A DNA stretch of 64,000 bases, from positions 1 through 64,000 of the forward strand of contig NZ_VWMY01000015.1 in assembly GCF_008905045.1 (NCBI RefSeq), read 5' to 3'. Position 1 is the first letter of the stretch, and each line of letters opens with the position of its first letter. Below, one piece after another: positions 42,398 to 56,360 of the stretch. Under the pieces are notes generated by a model. The model ran no database searches. It saw nothing but the letters and a program-made list of their open reading frames with translations, and was not told the DNA's origin. Both the position numbers and the translations under genes were made by a program. This stretch comes from Streptomyces albicerus (GTDB lineage: Bacteria; Actinomycetota; Actinomycetes; Streptomycetales; Streptomycetaceae).

Positions 42398-43582
42398 ATG
42401 GCCCGCTCCCTCCCCCGCCCGCACCGCTTCGACGTGCACCTCGCCGTCGGCGGGCTGCTCGGTGGGCTCGTGTTCTGGGCGCTCGGGCTCTACACCCAGG
42501 GCGGCGGCCTGTTCTCGCAGACGTGGGGCCTGATCCCGCTGGCCGTGATGGCGGGCCTTGAGCTGCTGCGCCGCACCATGTCGCGGACCGCGCTGTGCGT
42601 CGGCACGCTCGCCCTGGCCGCCGACCAGTGCACTCTGGGCAACGCGGCGACGATCCTGATGTTCACCGATCTCGCCTACTCGGCCGTCCTGTACGGCACC
42701 CCGGCCGCGGCCCGCCGCATCCCGGTCATCACCGGACTGATCACCCTGGGGACGACACTCGGCCTGCTGGTCTGGTGGCGCGAACCGCAGGCGGTGCTCG
42801 TCGGTCTGGGCACCGGCATCGTGTTGTTCGGCCCGGCTGCCACGGGCGCTCTGGTCCGCAACCACCGCGACGCCGCCGAGGCCGCCCGGCTGCGCGCCGA
42901 ACAGACCGCCTTGCTCGCCGAGATGGACCGCACCCAGGCGGTCACCGCCGAACGCGCGCGCATGGCACGGGAGTTGCACGACATGGTCGCCAACCACCTC
43001 TCGGCGATCGCCATCCACTCCACGGCCGCGCTCTCGCTCGACGACCCCGACACCTCGAAGCAGGCCCTCGGCGTCATCCGCGAGAACAGCGTCGAGGGGC
43101 TCGCCGAGATGCGCCGCCTCATCGGCATCCTCCGCGACAGCAGCGGCGACACGGAGCCGGTCGCCGCCCCCACCCTCGACGGACTCGGCGCGCTCGTGGA
43201 CCAGGCCCGCGCCAACGGTCTCGACGTCGTCCTGGACTGCACGCACGCGGCGCTCCCCGCCCCGGTCGAGCTGGCCGCCTACCGCATCGTGCAGGAGTCC
43301 CTGACCAACGCGCTCAAGCACGCCTCCCCCGGCAGCGTCACCGTCGCCCTCGCCCAGCGCGACCACTCCCTCGACGTGCGGGTGACCAGCCCGTACGGCG
43401 GCACCCGGGACGACGGCCCGCGCGCCCCCGGCTCGGGCGCCGGCCTGGTCGGGATGCGCGAGCGGGTCGCCCTGCTGCACGGCACCTTCGAGGCGGGCCC
43501 CATCGAGGACCCGGCCTCCGCCGACGGCAAGACCTGGACCGTACGCGCCACCCTCCCGATCACCGAAGGAGAATCCGAATGA
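42398..43582 (+). CDS. chiS: ChiS-like sensor histidine kinase (HisKA_3 type)
   Basis: A 394-aa kinase. The N-terminal half (about 10-160) has several membrane helices with little extracellular sequence. The DHp domain has His194 in ERARMARELHDMVANHLSAIAIHS, the HisKA_3/NarL-family pattern. The ATPase has YRIVQESLTNALKHA and GAGLVGMRERVALL. It overlaps the response regulator gene by ATGA. It is next to a chitinase with chi-type repeats, matching chiS-chiR-chiC (SCO5378-5376, from memory). The ATG at 42398 follows GGATGGAGTC. Confidence 0.87.
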   Translation: MARSLPRPHRFDVHLAVGGLLGGLVFWALGLYTQGGGLFSQTWGLIPLAVMAGLELLRRTMSRTALCVGTLALAADQCTLGNAATILMFTDLAYSAVLYGTPAAARRIPVITGLITLGTTLGLLVWWREPQAVLVGLGTGIVLFGPAATGALVRNHRDAAEAARLRAEQTALLAEMDRTQAVTAERARMARELHDMVANHLSAIAIHSTAALSLDDPDTSKQALGVIRENSVEGLAEMRRLIGILRDSSGDTEPVAAPTLDGLGALVDQARANGLDVVLDCTHAALPAPVELAAYRIVQESLTNALKHASPGSVTVALAQRDHSLDVRVTSPYGGTRDDGPRAPGSGAGLVGMRERVALLHGTFEAGPIEDPASADGKTWTVRATLPITEGESE

Positions 43583-44220
43583 TCCGCGTGCTCGTCGCCG
43601 AGGACCAGTCCGCCGTACGCGCCGGTCTCGTCCTCATCCTGCGCAGCGCCCCCGACATCGAGGTGGTCGGCGAGGCCGAGGACGGCGAGCAGGCGGTGGC
43701 CCTGGCCCGGGAGCTCAGGCCGGACCTCGTCCTGATGGACGTCCAGATGCCCCGCCTCGACGGCGTCTCCGCGACCCACCAGGTCGTCTCCGAGAACCTC
43801 GCCGACGTGCTCGTACTGACCACGTTCGACCTCGACGAGTACGTCTTCGGCGCGCTCCGCGCGGGCGCCTCCGGCTTCCTCCTCAAGAACACCGAGGCGC
43901 GCGGGCTCCTGGAGGCGGTCCGAACCGTGGCCCGCGGCGAGGGCCTGATCGCGCCCGCGGTCACCCGCCGCCTGATCGCCGAGTTCGCCGCGAAGCCCGT
44001 ACGCGCGCCTTCGAGCGATCCGGCCGTCCTCGACTCGCTGACGCGGCGGGAGCGGGAGGTCCTGTCCTGCCTCGGGGAGGGGCTGTCCAACGCGGAGATC
44101 GCGGTGCGTCTCGACATGGCGGAGGCGACCGTGAAGACCCACGTCAGCCGCCTCCTGGGGAAGCTGGAGGTGCGCAGCCGCGTCCAGGCGGCCGTCCTGG
44201 CACAGGAGTTGGGCGTGTAA
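43579..44220 (+). CDS. chiR: ChiR-like NarL-family response regulator
   Basis: A 213-aa regulator. The receiver domain has phospho-acceptor Asp54 in LVLMDVQMPRLDG, with Thr in LVLTTFD and Lys in FLLKNTEARGL. The LuxR-type helix-turn-helix is LTRREREVLSCLGEGLSNAEIAVRLDMAEATVKTHVSRLLGKL. It overlaps chiS by 4 bp. In S. coelicolor ChiR activates chiC, the next gene here. Confidence 0.9.
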   Translation: MIRVLVAEDQSAVRAGLVLILRSAPDIEVVGEAEDGEQAVALARELRPDLVLMDVQMPRLDGVSATHQVVSENLADVLVLTTFDLDEYVFGALRAGASGFLLKNTEARGLLEAVRTVARGEGLIAPAVTRRLIAEFAAKPVRAPSSDPAVLDSLTRREREVLSCLGEGLSNAEIAVRLDMAEATVKTHVSRLLGKLEVRSRVQAAVLAQELGV

Positions 44221-44245
44221 CAAGTAACCGCCCCACTCTCCTCAG

Positions 44246-44287
44246 TGGTCTGGACCTATTGACCTATGGTCCAGACCTTTCTATTGT
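44246..44287 (+). promoter_or_regulatory. Chitinase promoter with 12-bp direct repeats
   Basis: TGGTCTGGACCT (44246-44257) and TGGTCCAGACCT (44267-44278), 21 bp apart, match the direct repeats known for Streptomyces chi promoters. TTGACC (44259-44264), 17 bp, TATTGT (44282-44287) forms the core promoter, with the repeats flanking the -35. Each repeat also resembles the DasR site core (TGGTCTAGACCA). Confidence 0.85.
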
Positions 44288-44323
44288 CCTGCGCACCTCA
44301 TCAAACTCCCCTAGGAGACGCGG

Positions 44324-46159
<1,836 letters not shown>

Positions 46160-46162
46160 GCC

Positions 46163-46615
46163 CTACGCGACATTGACGCGCTGACCGGGCGGGGCTGCCT
46201 CCAGCCACGCAAGAAATCCGGTCAGCGCGTCCTCGCTCATCGCCAGCTCAAGCCTCGTCCCGCGATGGACACACGTGAGGATGATCGAGTCGGAGAGCAG
46301 CGCCAGCTCCTCCTCGCCCTCGGGGGCGCGGCGGCCCGCCACCTCGATCGCCGAGCGTTCGAGGACGCGGCGCGGGCGGAGGGCGTACGAGAAGACGCGG
46401 AACCACTCGATCCGGTCACCGCTGTAGCGGGCGATGCCGTAGCCCCAGCCTTTGCCGCTGGTGTCGCTCTTCTCCGTGACGTTCCAGCGGAGGCTGCAGT
46501 CGAAGGTGCCGCCGGAGCGCTGGATCACTCTGCGCCGCAGCCCGAAGACGAAGAGTCCGATTACCACCAGCGCGACTACCAACCCGCACACAGTCAGAGC
46601 GAGGACCATCGACAC
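46163..46615 (-). CDS. DUF2550 membrane protein
   Basis: A 150-aa protein. One N-terminal membrane helix (VLALTVCGLVVALVVIGLFVFGL) is followed by a cytoplasmic PH-like domain: GGTFDCSLRWNVTEKSDTSGKGWGYGIARYSGDRIEWFRVFSYALRPRR. It is the actinobacterial family found just after atpC. Its function is unknown. The GTG at 46615 and the ATG two codons later both follow GAGGAGG. It is separated from atpC by a strong hairpin, so it probably has its own promoter or depends on readthrough. Confidence 0.87.
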   Translation of the reverse strand: MSMVLALTVCGLVVALVVIGLFVFGLRRRVIQRSGGTFDCSLRWNVTEKSDTSGKGWGYGIARYSGDRIEWFRVFSYALRPRRVLERSAIEVAGRRAPEGEEELALLSDSIILTCVHRGTRLELAMSEDALTGFLAWLEAAPPGQRVNVA

Positions 46616-46665
46616 CGACCTCCTCGTCTCCTAGGTAACGGATAGGGGAAAAGCACCCGCATCGC

Positions 46666-46715
46666 CTCAGCCGCGACCCGGTCCGGAAAAAGCTCCGGTC
46701 CTGGCCGCGGCTGAG
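46666..46715 (-). terminator. Terminator of the atp operon
   Basis: CTCAGCCGCG... (46666-46686) pairs with ...CGCGGCTGAG (46695-46715) around an AAAAAGCT loop, with three mismatches in 21. It lies 24 bp past the atpC stop. No T-run follows. Confidence 0.65.
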
Positions 46716-46738
46716 TCACTTCCTGTGGCGCGCTGTGT

Positions 46739-47113
46739 TCAGCGCGCCGCCACCGCACGCAGACGGACGTCCGCGCGACGCTCGGCGTGGGCATCGCCCT
46801 CCGCCTTCGCGCGCTCGAGCTCCCGCTCCGCGCGCTGGACATCGATCTCGTCCGACAGCTCGGCGATCTCGGCCAGCAGCGACAGCTTGTTGTCCGCGAA
46901 CGAGATGAAACCGCCGTGCACCGCCGCGACGACCGTTCCACCATCACTCGTACGGATGGTCACCGGGCCCGACTCCAGCACACCGAGCAGCGGCTGGTGA
47001 CCGGGCATGACGCCGATGTCGCCGGACGTGGTGCGCGCGACGACCAGGGTGGCCTCGCCGGACCAGACACTGCGGTCCGCGGCGACGAGCTCGACATGCA
47101 GCTCAGCAGCCAA
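46739..47113 (-). CDS. atpC: ATP synthase epsilon subunit
   Basis: A 124-aa F1 central-stalk subunit. The N-terminal beta-sandwich has HVELVAADRSVWSGEATLVVART and GDIGVMPGHQPLLGVLESG, followed by two C-terminal helices (LAEIAELSDEIDVQRAERELERAKAEGDAHAE). The C-terminal helix pair limits ATP hydrolysis in other bacteria. It is the last gene of the atp operon, 126 bp after atpD. Confidence 0.96.
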   Translation of the reverse strand: MAAELHVELVAADRSVWSGEATLVVARTTSGDIGVMPGHQPLLGVLESGPVTIRTSDGGTVVAAVHGGFISFADNKLSLLAEIAELSDEIDVQRAERELERAKAEGDAHAERRADVRLRAVAAR

Positions 47114-47239
47114 GGTGGGCTCCTCGGGTCACCACCCGGCCGTTGCCGCCGGGTGTTGGGTCAAAGTCTAGTAGGCGTACGAAGGAGGGCGGGACGCACC
47201 CCGCGAGGGCGGCCCCGCCCCCCTTCATGAACACGAGGT

Positions 47240-49593
<2,354 letters not shown>

Positions 49594-49613
49594 GAGTCAG
49601 GTCCCTTCCGTCG

Positions 49614-51206
49614 TCACTTGCCCGCAGCGGCAGGGGTGTCCTCGCCGAGCAGCTTGCCGTCCGACGTCTCGAACTGCTTCTTGAAGTCCGCGATCGCGTC
49701 GGCGATGGCCTGCAGGGTGTCGTCCGACATCTTGCCGCCCTCCTTGATGGAGGTCATGAGGCCCTGCTCCTTGCGGTGCAGGTACTCCAGGAGCTCCTTC
49801 TCGAAGCGGCGGATGTCGTTGACCGGCACCTCGTCCATCTTGCCGGTGGTACCGGCCCAGACGGAGACGACCTGGTCCTCGGTGGCCATCGGCTGGTACT
49901 GAGCCTGCTTGAGCAGCTCGACCATCCGCTGACCGCGCTCCAACTGGGCCTTCGACGAGGCGTCCAGGTCGGAACCGAAGGCGGCGAACGCCTCCAGCTC
50001 ACGGAACTGGGCGAGGTCCACGCGCAGACGGCCGGAGACCTGACGCATCGCCTTGTGCTGCGCGGAACCACCGACTCGGGAGACGGAGATACCGACGTTC
50101 AGCGCGGGACGCTGACCGGCGTTGAACAGGTCCGACTCCAGGAAGCACTGGCCGTCGGTGATGGAGATGACGTTGGTCGGGATGAACGCCGAGACGTCGT
50201 TGGCCTTCGTCTCGACGATCGGCAGACCGGTCATCGAGCCCGCGCCCATGTCGTCGGAGAGCTTCGCGCAGCGCTCCAGCAGACGGGAGTGCAGGTAGAA
50301 GACGTCACCGGGGTAGGCCTCGCGCCCCGGCGGGCGACGGAGCAGCAGCGACACGGCGCGGTAGGCGTCGGCCTGCTTCGAAAGGTCGTCGAAGATGATG
50401 AGGACGTGCTTGCCCTCGTACATCCACTGCTGGCCAATGGCCGAACCGGTGTACGGCGCAAGGTACTTGAAGCCGGCCGGGTCGGACGCCGGGGCGGCGA
50501 CGATGGTCGTGTACTCCAGCGCGCCGGCCTCTTCGAGGGCGCCACGCACGGAGGCGATGGTCGAGCCCTTCTGGCCGATGGCGACGTAGACGCAGCGGAC
50601 CTGCTTCTTCGGGTCGCCCGTGCGCCAGTTGTCGCGCTGGTTGATGATCGTGTCGACGGCCAGCGCGGTCTTGCCGGTCTGGCGGTCACCGATGATCAGC
50701 TGACGCTGGCCACGGCCGATCGGGGTCATCGCGTCGACGGCCTTGTAGCCGGTCTCCATCGGCTCGTGCACCGACTTACGGACCATGACGCCCGGTGCCT
50801 GCAGCTCGAGGGCGCGGCGGCCGGACGTCTCGATCTCGCCGAGGCCGTCGATCGGGGTGCCGAGCGGGTCGACAACGCGGCCGAGGTAGCCCTCGCCGAC
50901 GGCCACCGACAAGACCTCGCCGGTACGGGTGACCGGCTGGCCCTCCTCGATACCGCTGAACTCGCCGAGGACGACCGCACCGATCTCGCGCTCTTCCAGG
51001 TTCAGCGCGAGACCGAGAGTGCCGTCCTCGAACTTCAGCAGCTCGTTCGCCATGGCCGAGGGCAGGCCCTCCACCTTGGCGATACCGTCGCCGGCGACGG
51101 TGACCGTACCGACCTCCTCGCGCGAGGCCGCGTCCGGCTTGTACGACTGGACAAAGTTCTCCAGCGCGTCCCGGATCTCCTCCGGCCGGATCGTGAGCTC
51201 CGCCAT
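49614..51206 (-). CDS. atpA: ATP synthase alpha subunit
   Basis: A 530-aa non-catalytic F1 subunit. Walker A is GDRQTGKT (173-180). Other motifs are the regulatory [22 protein letters not shown] and [22 protein letters not shown] with the arginine finger. The C-terminal tail of about 25 residues beyond the usual end ([17 protein letters not shown]) is typical of actinobacteria. The gap to atpH is 151 bp, the second longest in the operon. Confidence 0.98.
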   Translation of the reverse strand: MAELTIRPEEIRDALENFVQSYKPDAASREEVGTVTVAGDGIAKVEGLPSAMANELLKFEDGTLGLALNLEEREIGAVVLGEFSGIEEGQPVTRTGEVLSVAVGEGYLGRVVDPLGTPIDGLGEIETSGRRALELQAPGVMVRKSVHEPMETGYKAVDAMTPIGRGQRQLIIGDRQTGKTALAVDTIINQRDNWRTGDPKKQVRCVYVAIGQKGSTIASVRGALEEAGALEYTTIVAAPASDPAGFKYLAPYTGSAIGQQWMYEGKHVLIIFDDLSKQADAYRAVSLLLRRPPGREAYPGDVFYLHSRLLERCAKLSDDMGAGSMTGLPIVETKANDVSAFIPTNVISITDGQCFLESDLFNAGQRPALNVGISVSRVGGSAQHKAMRQVSGRLRVDLAQFRELEAFAAFGSDLDASSKAQLERGQRMVELLKQAQYQPMATEDQVVSVWAGTTGKMDEVPVNDIRRFEKELLEYLHRKEQGLMTSIKEGGKMSDDTLQAIADAIADFKKQFETSDGKLLGEDTPAAAGK

Positions 51207-51357
51207 CTGGGTTCCCTGCTCTCCTTGTTGGGCCCGAAGTTTTCTTGGGGGGTCTGGGGCTGTTTCCCTCAGCGGCTACGCCGCGGGCCCCCAGGAATCC
51301 TCTGCACGGCCCAACCAGGGCCGTAAGTACTACTTGGTTACGCGTATTGAGTTGCTG

Positions 51358-52173
51358 CTAGCTCGCCATGCGGCGGCCGACGTCCTCGAGCCGGTCCGCG
51401 ATGGAGCCGTTGATGACCTCGTCGCCGACCTGCACCCGGATCCCGCCGAGGACCTCGGGGTCCACGTCGAGGTTGAGGTGCATCTTGCGGCCGTAGAGCT
51501 TCGCGAGGGCGTCGCCCAGGCGCTGCTTCTGCGGGTCGCTCAGCGGAACCGCCGAGGTGACGACGGCGACCATGCGGTTACGACGGTCGGCGGCGAGCTT
51601 GGACAGGGACTCGAGTCCCGATTCCAGGCTACGTCCCCGGGGCGCGGTCACAAGGCGCGTGACCAACCGCTCCGTCACTGCGTCGGCCCGGCCGCCGAGC
51701 AGGCTGCGCAGCAGCTCGCTCTTGGACGCGGTGCCGGCGCCGCGGTGGGTCAGTGCGGCCCGCAGCTCGGTGTTCGAAGAGACGATCCGGCCGAACCGGA
51801 AGAGCTCGTCCTCGACGTTGTCGAGCGTGTTCGCCTGCTGGGCCGCCGAGAGGTCGGCGATGTCCGCCAGCTCCTCGACGGAGTCCACCAGGTCGCGTGA
51901 CCGCGACCAGCGGGAGCGCACCAGACCGGCCACCAGGTCGGCGGTGGTGCCGCTGACCTGGCTGCCGAGGAGGCGCCCGGCCAGCTCGGCCTTCGCCTCG
52001 CCTGCCTGCGCAGGGTCGGTGAGGACCCGACGCAGCGACACCTCGCGGTCGAGCAGCGCGGTGACGGCGGCCAGCTCGCTGGCGAGCTGCGCCGCGTCCA
52101 CGGACGTGTTGTCCGTCAGCGCGTCGAGACGCTCACGTGCGGCAGCCAGGGCCTCGCGGCTCGCTCCGTTCAT
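51358..52173 (-). CDS. atpH: ATP synthase delta subunit
   Basis: A 271-aa peripheral-stalk protein. It is longer than the 170-180 aa of E. coli delta, as usual in streptomycetes, because of an extended N-terminal part. The conserved C-terminal region is VTSAVPLSDPQKQRLGDALAKLYGRKMHLNLDVDPEVLGGIRVQVGDEVINGSIADRL. Its start overlaps the atpF stop by 4 bp. Confidence 0.96.
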   Translation of the reverse strand: MNGASREALAAARERLDALTDNTSVDAAQLASELAAVTALLDREVSLRRVLTDPAQAGEAKAELAGRLLGSQVSGTTADLVAGLVRSRWSRSRDLVDSVEELADIADLSAAQQANTLDNVEDELFRFGRIVSSNTELRAALTHRGAGTASKSELLRSLLGGRADAVTERLVTRLVTAPRGRSLESGLESLSKLAADRRNRMVAVVTSAVPLSDPQKQRLGDALAKLYGRKMHLNLDVDPEVLGGIRVQVGDEVINGSIADRLEDVGRRMAS

Positions 52174-52721
52174 CGCGACGCCTCGGCCTTCTCCTCGAGC
52201 TCGTCGAGGAACCGGTCGATGGTGCGGCTCTGCCGGGCGTGGTCCTCGAGGGACTCACCGACGAGCTTGCCGGCCAGTTCGGTGGCCAGCTGGCCGACGT
52301 CCTGGCGCAGCGCGGACGAGGCGGCCTTGCGGTCGGCCTCGATCTGGGTGTGGCCGGCGGCGATGATTTCCTCACGCTGCCGCTGGCCTTCCGCGCGCAT
52401 CTCGGCGATGAGCGTGGCGCCCTGCTCCTGCGCCTCCTGGCGCAGACGCGCGGCCTCGTGCCGGGCCTCGTCGAGCTGAGCCTTGTACTGCTCAAGCACG
52501 CTCTGGGCCTCGGTCTGAGCGGCCTCGGCCTTCTCGATACCGCCCTCGATGGCCTCGCGACGCTCTTCCAGAACCTTGTTGATGTTCGGGAGGAGCTTCT
52601 TGGCGAGGAAGCCGAAGACGATGACGAAGGCGATCAGGCCGATGACAAGCTCCGGCCACGGCGGGATGAGGGGGTTTTCCTTCTCTCCCTCAGCCGCCAG
52701 GAATACCAGGGCGGGACTCAC
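52170..52721 (-). CDS. atpF: ATP synthase b subunit
   Basis: A 183-aa subunit. One N-terminal membrane helix (LVIGLIAFVIVFGFLAKKLL, about 25-44) is followed by a long coiled coil (EERREAIEGGIEKAEAAQTEAQSVLEQYKAQLDEARHEA) that joins F1 and Fo. It starts at GTG 52721 behind AAAGG, 43 bp after atpE, and overlaps atpH by 4 bp. Confidence 0.96.
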   Translation of the reverse strand: MSPALVFLAAEGEKENPLIPPWPELVIGLIAFVIVFGFLAKKLLPNINKVLEERREAIEGGIEKAEAAQTEAQSVLEQYKAQLDEARHEAARLRQEAQEQGATLIAEMRAEGQRQREEIIAAGHTQIEADRKAASSALRQDVGQLATELAGKLVGESLEDHARQSRTIDRFLDELEEKAEASR

Positions 52722-52764
52722 ATCAATGCCTTTCGTCGAAAGGGTCGGTCGTCAGGGGCTCGTC

Positions 52765-53004
<240 letters not shown>

Positions 53005-53059
53005 TTACGGACCGGTGGGGGTTGGCCACCGGACGGCTATGGGTGCGAAAGCGGGGTGC

Positions 53060-53884
53060 TCAGTGGTGCTCGGCGAGCGCGCCCTGGATGAAGGTGCAGG
53101 TCAGGAGGACGAAGACGTACGCCTGGACTGCCTGGATGAAGAGCTCGAAAGCGGTCATCACGATGACCATCACGAACGAGACGGCCGAGTACGCGATGCC
53201 AATGCCGTTCAGCATGTACCAGGCGGCGATCGTGAAGAGCAGGAGCAGGGTGTGCCCCGCGAACATGTTCGCGAAGAGTCGCACCGCGTGCGTGAACGGG
53301 CGGACCAGCAGGTTCGAGAAGAACTCGATGGTCATGGCCAGCGGCAGCACCGGGCCGAGCGACTTGTCGTAGCCGGTGAAGTTCTTGAAGGCACCGACGA
53401 AGCCGTGGCGCTTGAAGGTCAGCGAAACCCAGGTGATGTACACGATCGCCGCGAGGACCATCGGGTACGCGATGATCGACGTCACCGGGAACGAGGCGAG
53501 CGGAACGATCGACCAGAGGTTCATCATCCAGATGAAGAAGAACAGCGCTACGGCGAGCGGAACATACTTCTCGCCTTCCTTCTTGCCGATCGTCTCGTAG
53601 ACAATCCCGCGGCGTACGAAGTCGTAGCCGGCCTCGGCGACCATCTGCAGCTTGCCCGGAACCACCTTCGGCCTGGCGAACGCGGCCCAGAAGAAGCCCA
53701 CCACGACGATGGAGCCGATCAGGGCGAGCAGCATGGGCTTGTTGAAGTAGAGGCCGTTGCCGTCGGCGTCGCCCCAGAGCGGCTCGAACAGGAACGAGTG
53801 CAGGCCCGGAGCCGGGAAGCCACACCCATCAAAAAGGTGGCAGTCGGTCTCGAAGGCGAGCACCTGCGTCGGGTCAGCACTCAC
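53060..53884 (-). CDS. atpB: ATP synthase a subunit
   Basis: A 274-aa membrane stator of Fo. The essential Arg is in FFSNLLVRPFTHAVRLFANMFAGHTLLLL, and the last helix has MVIVMTAFELFIQAVQAYVFVLLTCTFI. The N-terminus has VSADPTQVLAFETDCHLFDGCGF. The GTG at 53884 is chosen because AAGGAGCCCGCG precedes it; a longer frame begins 12 codons upstream. The 225-nt gap to atpI has no gene. Confidence 0.97.
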   Translation of the reverse strand: MSADPTQVLAFETDCHLFDGCGFPAPGLHSFLFEPLWGDADGNGLYFNKPMLLALIGSIVVVGFFWAAFARPKVVPGKLQMVAEAGYDFVRRGIVYETIGKKEGEKYVPLAVALFFFIWMMNLWSIVPLASFPVTSIIAYPMVLAAIVYITWVSLTFKRHGFVGAFKNFTGYDKSLGPVLPLAMTIEFFSNLLVRPFTHAVRLFANMFAGHTLLLLFTIAAWYMLNGIGIAYSAVSFVMVIVMTAFELFIQAVQAYVFVLLTCTFIQGALAEHH

Positions 53885-54109
53885 CGCGGGCTCCTTCAGC
53901 GTGGCGCATAGGTACGGCAACCTCGTTGTGTCGGCGCGGCGCGCAGCCGCGGTTCGGCACTGGACTGGTGTTACGGATGTGGGGGCGGCAAGAGGGCATC
54001 GAGCCTCGCGCTAGAGCAGGCGTCAGCTCATATGCCCGCGCCCGCGATGCCGCAGTTGGCACCGGACGATAGCAGGATCTCTTACGCGCACTTATCCCGG
54101 CCCTACTCC

Positions 54110-54547
54110 TCACGACGAGTGCCCCGTCTTTTCGGGCTTGTCGCCCTTCGAGGAGTCGGGTTCGACGTAGAGGATCTTGGCCTTCATGTGGGCACGCGCC
54201 TGGGCGCCGATCCACGCGAGCGTGGTGGCGACCAGCGTGATCGCGAAGGCCTTGGGGTTGAACAGCGTGGTGTTCTTGAAGGCCGCGACGAAGATGAACA
54301 GCAGAAGAATCTGTGCCGTATAGAGCATCAGACCCATCGCCTGGAAAAGGTGCGGAAGCGTTTTGGCGGTGCGCTGCAGAACATACAGCCCGATGCCCAT
54401 GAAGAGGATCACGACCAGCGTCGCGACGACCGCCCCGACCACTCCCTTGCCACCGGCGACCACACCACTGACGACGGCGGCAATCGCGCCGGCGGCAGCT
54501 GTGGGCACAGCGGCCTGGAGAAGGATCCGGACGTCATTGGACGGCAT
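54110..54547 (-). CDS. atpI: ATP synthase I protein
   Basis: A 145-aa membrane protein with four predicted helices: VPTAAAGAIAAVVSGVVAGG, VVGAVVATLVVILFMGIGLYV, FQAMGLMLYTAQILLLFIFVAAF and AFAITLVATTLAWIGAQA. AtpI assists c-ring assembly or Mg uptake in other bacteria. It is the first gene of the atp operon. The preceding 296 bp to wecA should contain the operon promoter. Confidence 0.93.
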   Translation of the reverse strand: MPSNDVRILLQAAVPTAAAGAIAAVVSGVVAGGKGVVGAVVATLVVILFMGIGLYVLQRTAKTLPHLFQAMGLMLYTAQILLLFIFVAAFKNTTLFNPKAFAITLVATTLAWIGAQARAHMKAKILYVEPDSSKGDKPEKTGHSS

Positions 54548-54843
54548 GGCGGCAACTCCGCTTACTAAGGGGGGCAGGGTGTCGTCATGGACGAGCGTAG
54601 TCCCGGGCCGAGAGAGAACCTCACGCCAATGGACCGTCGCACTGCGGTCCTTCGGCTCTGCCCCGGGGTCTCGTGAACCGTATCACAAACTATTTGATGA
54701 GGTCTTTACCTGGTTGGTGTGCCCGGCGTCACACATGAGAGTGAACCTGCACGTCTGTGCACCCGCGCGACCAGTTTGCCTGGTATTAGGGCAGTTCGCG
54801 ATTGGGGCTGTCACGACGGCTCTTGCGAGATTCTTACCTCGAG
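54548..54843 (-). promoter_or_regulatory. Leader and upstream region of the atp operon
   Basis: A 296-bp non-coding stretch between wecA and atpI. A relatively AT-rich block (CGTATCACAAACTATTTGAT, 54676-54695) is the best place for the operon promoter, but no clear -35/-10 pair could be fixed. A GTGTG...CACAC inverted repeat lies near 54717-54735. Confidence 0.4.
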
Positions 54844-56232
54844 TCAGCGCGACGACCCGGCCTTGCGCTCGTCCAGGAGGCGCGAACGGGATCCAACGGC
54901 CGTCGCCCCGTTGACACCTGAGACACCGACGGCAACCGGAGTGCGGTGTTCCGAGTCCTGGGCGGCGCCGTCACCATGAGCCTCGCCGTCCGCCCCGTCC
55001 TGCGTCCCGCCGCTGGTGGCGTACGCGACAGCCGGCGCGGCCTCCGCGGACACGTCCACGGCCCTACGACGGCGATAGCGGGGCGGCACGAAGTGCTCGG
55101 CCCAGCGCGGGGTGCGCGGCGTGAAGCGCGGCAGCAGGAGCAGGACGAGGCCCACCGCGCTGAGCGCCATGATGCCGAGCACGATCCACATGGCGCCCGA
55201 GTTCACCGAGTACGCGAGGGCGCCGAAGGCGACCAGGGCCGACCAGAAGTACATGATGAGCACGGCCCGGCTGTGCGAGTGGCCGATCTCCAGGAGCCGG
55301 TGGTGCAGGTGGCCGCGGTCGGCGGCGAACGGCGACTGGCCGTTCCAGGTGCGCCGCACGATGGCGAGCACCAGGTCGGCCGCCGGGACGGCGATGATCG
55401 TCAGCGGCAGCAGGAGCGGAATGTAGACCGGCACCGTCTGGTGCACGGCCTCCTTCTCGGACCCGGCGAAGAGACCCATCGCGTCGGGGTCGACCTGCCC
55501 GGTGATGGAGATGGCACCGGCCGCGAGCACCAGGCCGATGAGCATGGAGCCCGAGTCGCCCATGAAGATCCGCGCGGGGTGCATGTTGTGCGGCAGGAAG
55601 CCCAGGCACATGCCCATGAGGATCGCGGAGAAGAGGGTGGCGGGGGCGGCGGACTCCAGCCCGTAGCCGTACCAGATGCGGTAGGCGTACATGAAGAACG
55701 CTGCGGCCGCGATGCACACCATGCCGGCGGCGAGGCCGTCGAGGCCGTCGACGAAGTTCACGGCGTTGATGGTGATCACGACGAGCGCGACCGTCAGCAG
55801 CGTGCCCTGCCACTGGGTCAGCGAGACCGAGCCCACGCCGGGGATCGGCAGCCACAGGATCGTCAGACCCTGCATGACCATCACGCCCGCGGCGATCATC
55901 TGGCCGCCGAGCTTGATCAGGGCGTCGATCTCGAACTTGTCGTCCAGGACGCCGATCAGCCAGATCAGCGCGGCGCCGGAGAGCAGGGCCCTGGGTTCGT
56001 TGGAGTTCTCGAAGACCTCACTGAGGTTCGTCAGATGGTCGGCGACCAGCAGGCCGGCGCACAGTCCGAAGAACATCGCGATGCCGCCGAGCCGCGGTGT
56101 GGGTTCCCGGTGCACGTCACGTGCCCGGATCTCCGGCATCGCTCCGGCCACGATCGCGAACTTCCGCACCGGCCCGGTCAGCAGGTACGTCACCGCGGCC
56201 GTGATGCAGAGCGTCAGGAGGTATTCACGCAC
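54844..56232 (-). CDS. wecA: WecA/Rfe-like undecaprenyl-phosphate sugar-1-phosphate transferase
   Basis: A 462-aa polytopic membrane enzyme of the MraY/WecA family (about 11 helices). Motifs in order: DVHREPTPRLGGIAMFFG, GVLDDKFEIDALIKLGGQ, NAVNFVDGLDGLAAG, ARIFMGDSGSMLIG and HLHHRLLEIGHSHSRAVL, the catalytic His region. It probably transfers GlcNAc-1-phosphate to the lipid carrier for wall teichoic or other glycopolymer synthesis. A hydrophilic Ala/Gly/Asp-rich tail of about 85 residues follows. The GTG at 56232 has GGGGAAGCCC before it. Confidence 0.9.
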   Translation of the reverse strand: MREYLLTLCITAAVTYLLTGPVRKFAIVAGAMPEIRARDVHREPTPRLGGIAMFFGLCAGLLVADHLTNLSEVFENSNEPRALLSGAALIWLIGVLDDKFEIDALIKLGGQMIAAGVMVMQGLTILWLPIPGVGSVSLTQWQGTLLTVALVVITINAVNFVDGLDGLAAGMVCIAAAAFFMYAYRIWYGYGLESAAPATLFSAILMGMCLGFLPHNMHPARIFMGDSGSMLIGLVLAAGAISITGQVDPDAMGLFAGSEKEAVHQTVPVYIPLLLPLTIIAVPAADLVLAIVRRTWNGQSPFAADRGHLHHRLLEIGHSHSRAVLIMYFWSALVAFGALAYSVNSGAMWIVLGIMALSAVGLVLLLLPRFTPRTPRWAEHFVPPRYRRRRAVDVSAEAAPAVAYATSGGTQDGADGEAHGDGAAQDSEHRTPVAVGVSGVNGATAVGSRSRLLDERKAGSSR

Positions 56233-56360
56233 GGGCTTCCCCACAGGTCTCGCTGGCCATCTCAGCCCCACACCCTAGCTTCGTGCGCATACGGTTGGGG
56301 ACTTCCGGGTAGAGCCGATGGTTGCACGAGTGGCTGTGCACAAGGGTCGTCTACCCCTCC

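Noticed and set aside
54676..54740. A definite -35/-10 promoter for the atp operon
   Set aside because: AT-rich sequence is present but no hexamer pair with 16-19 bp spacing could be supported.
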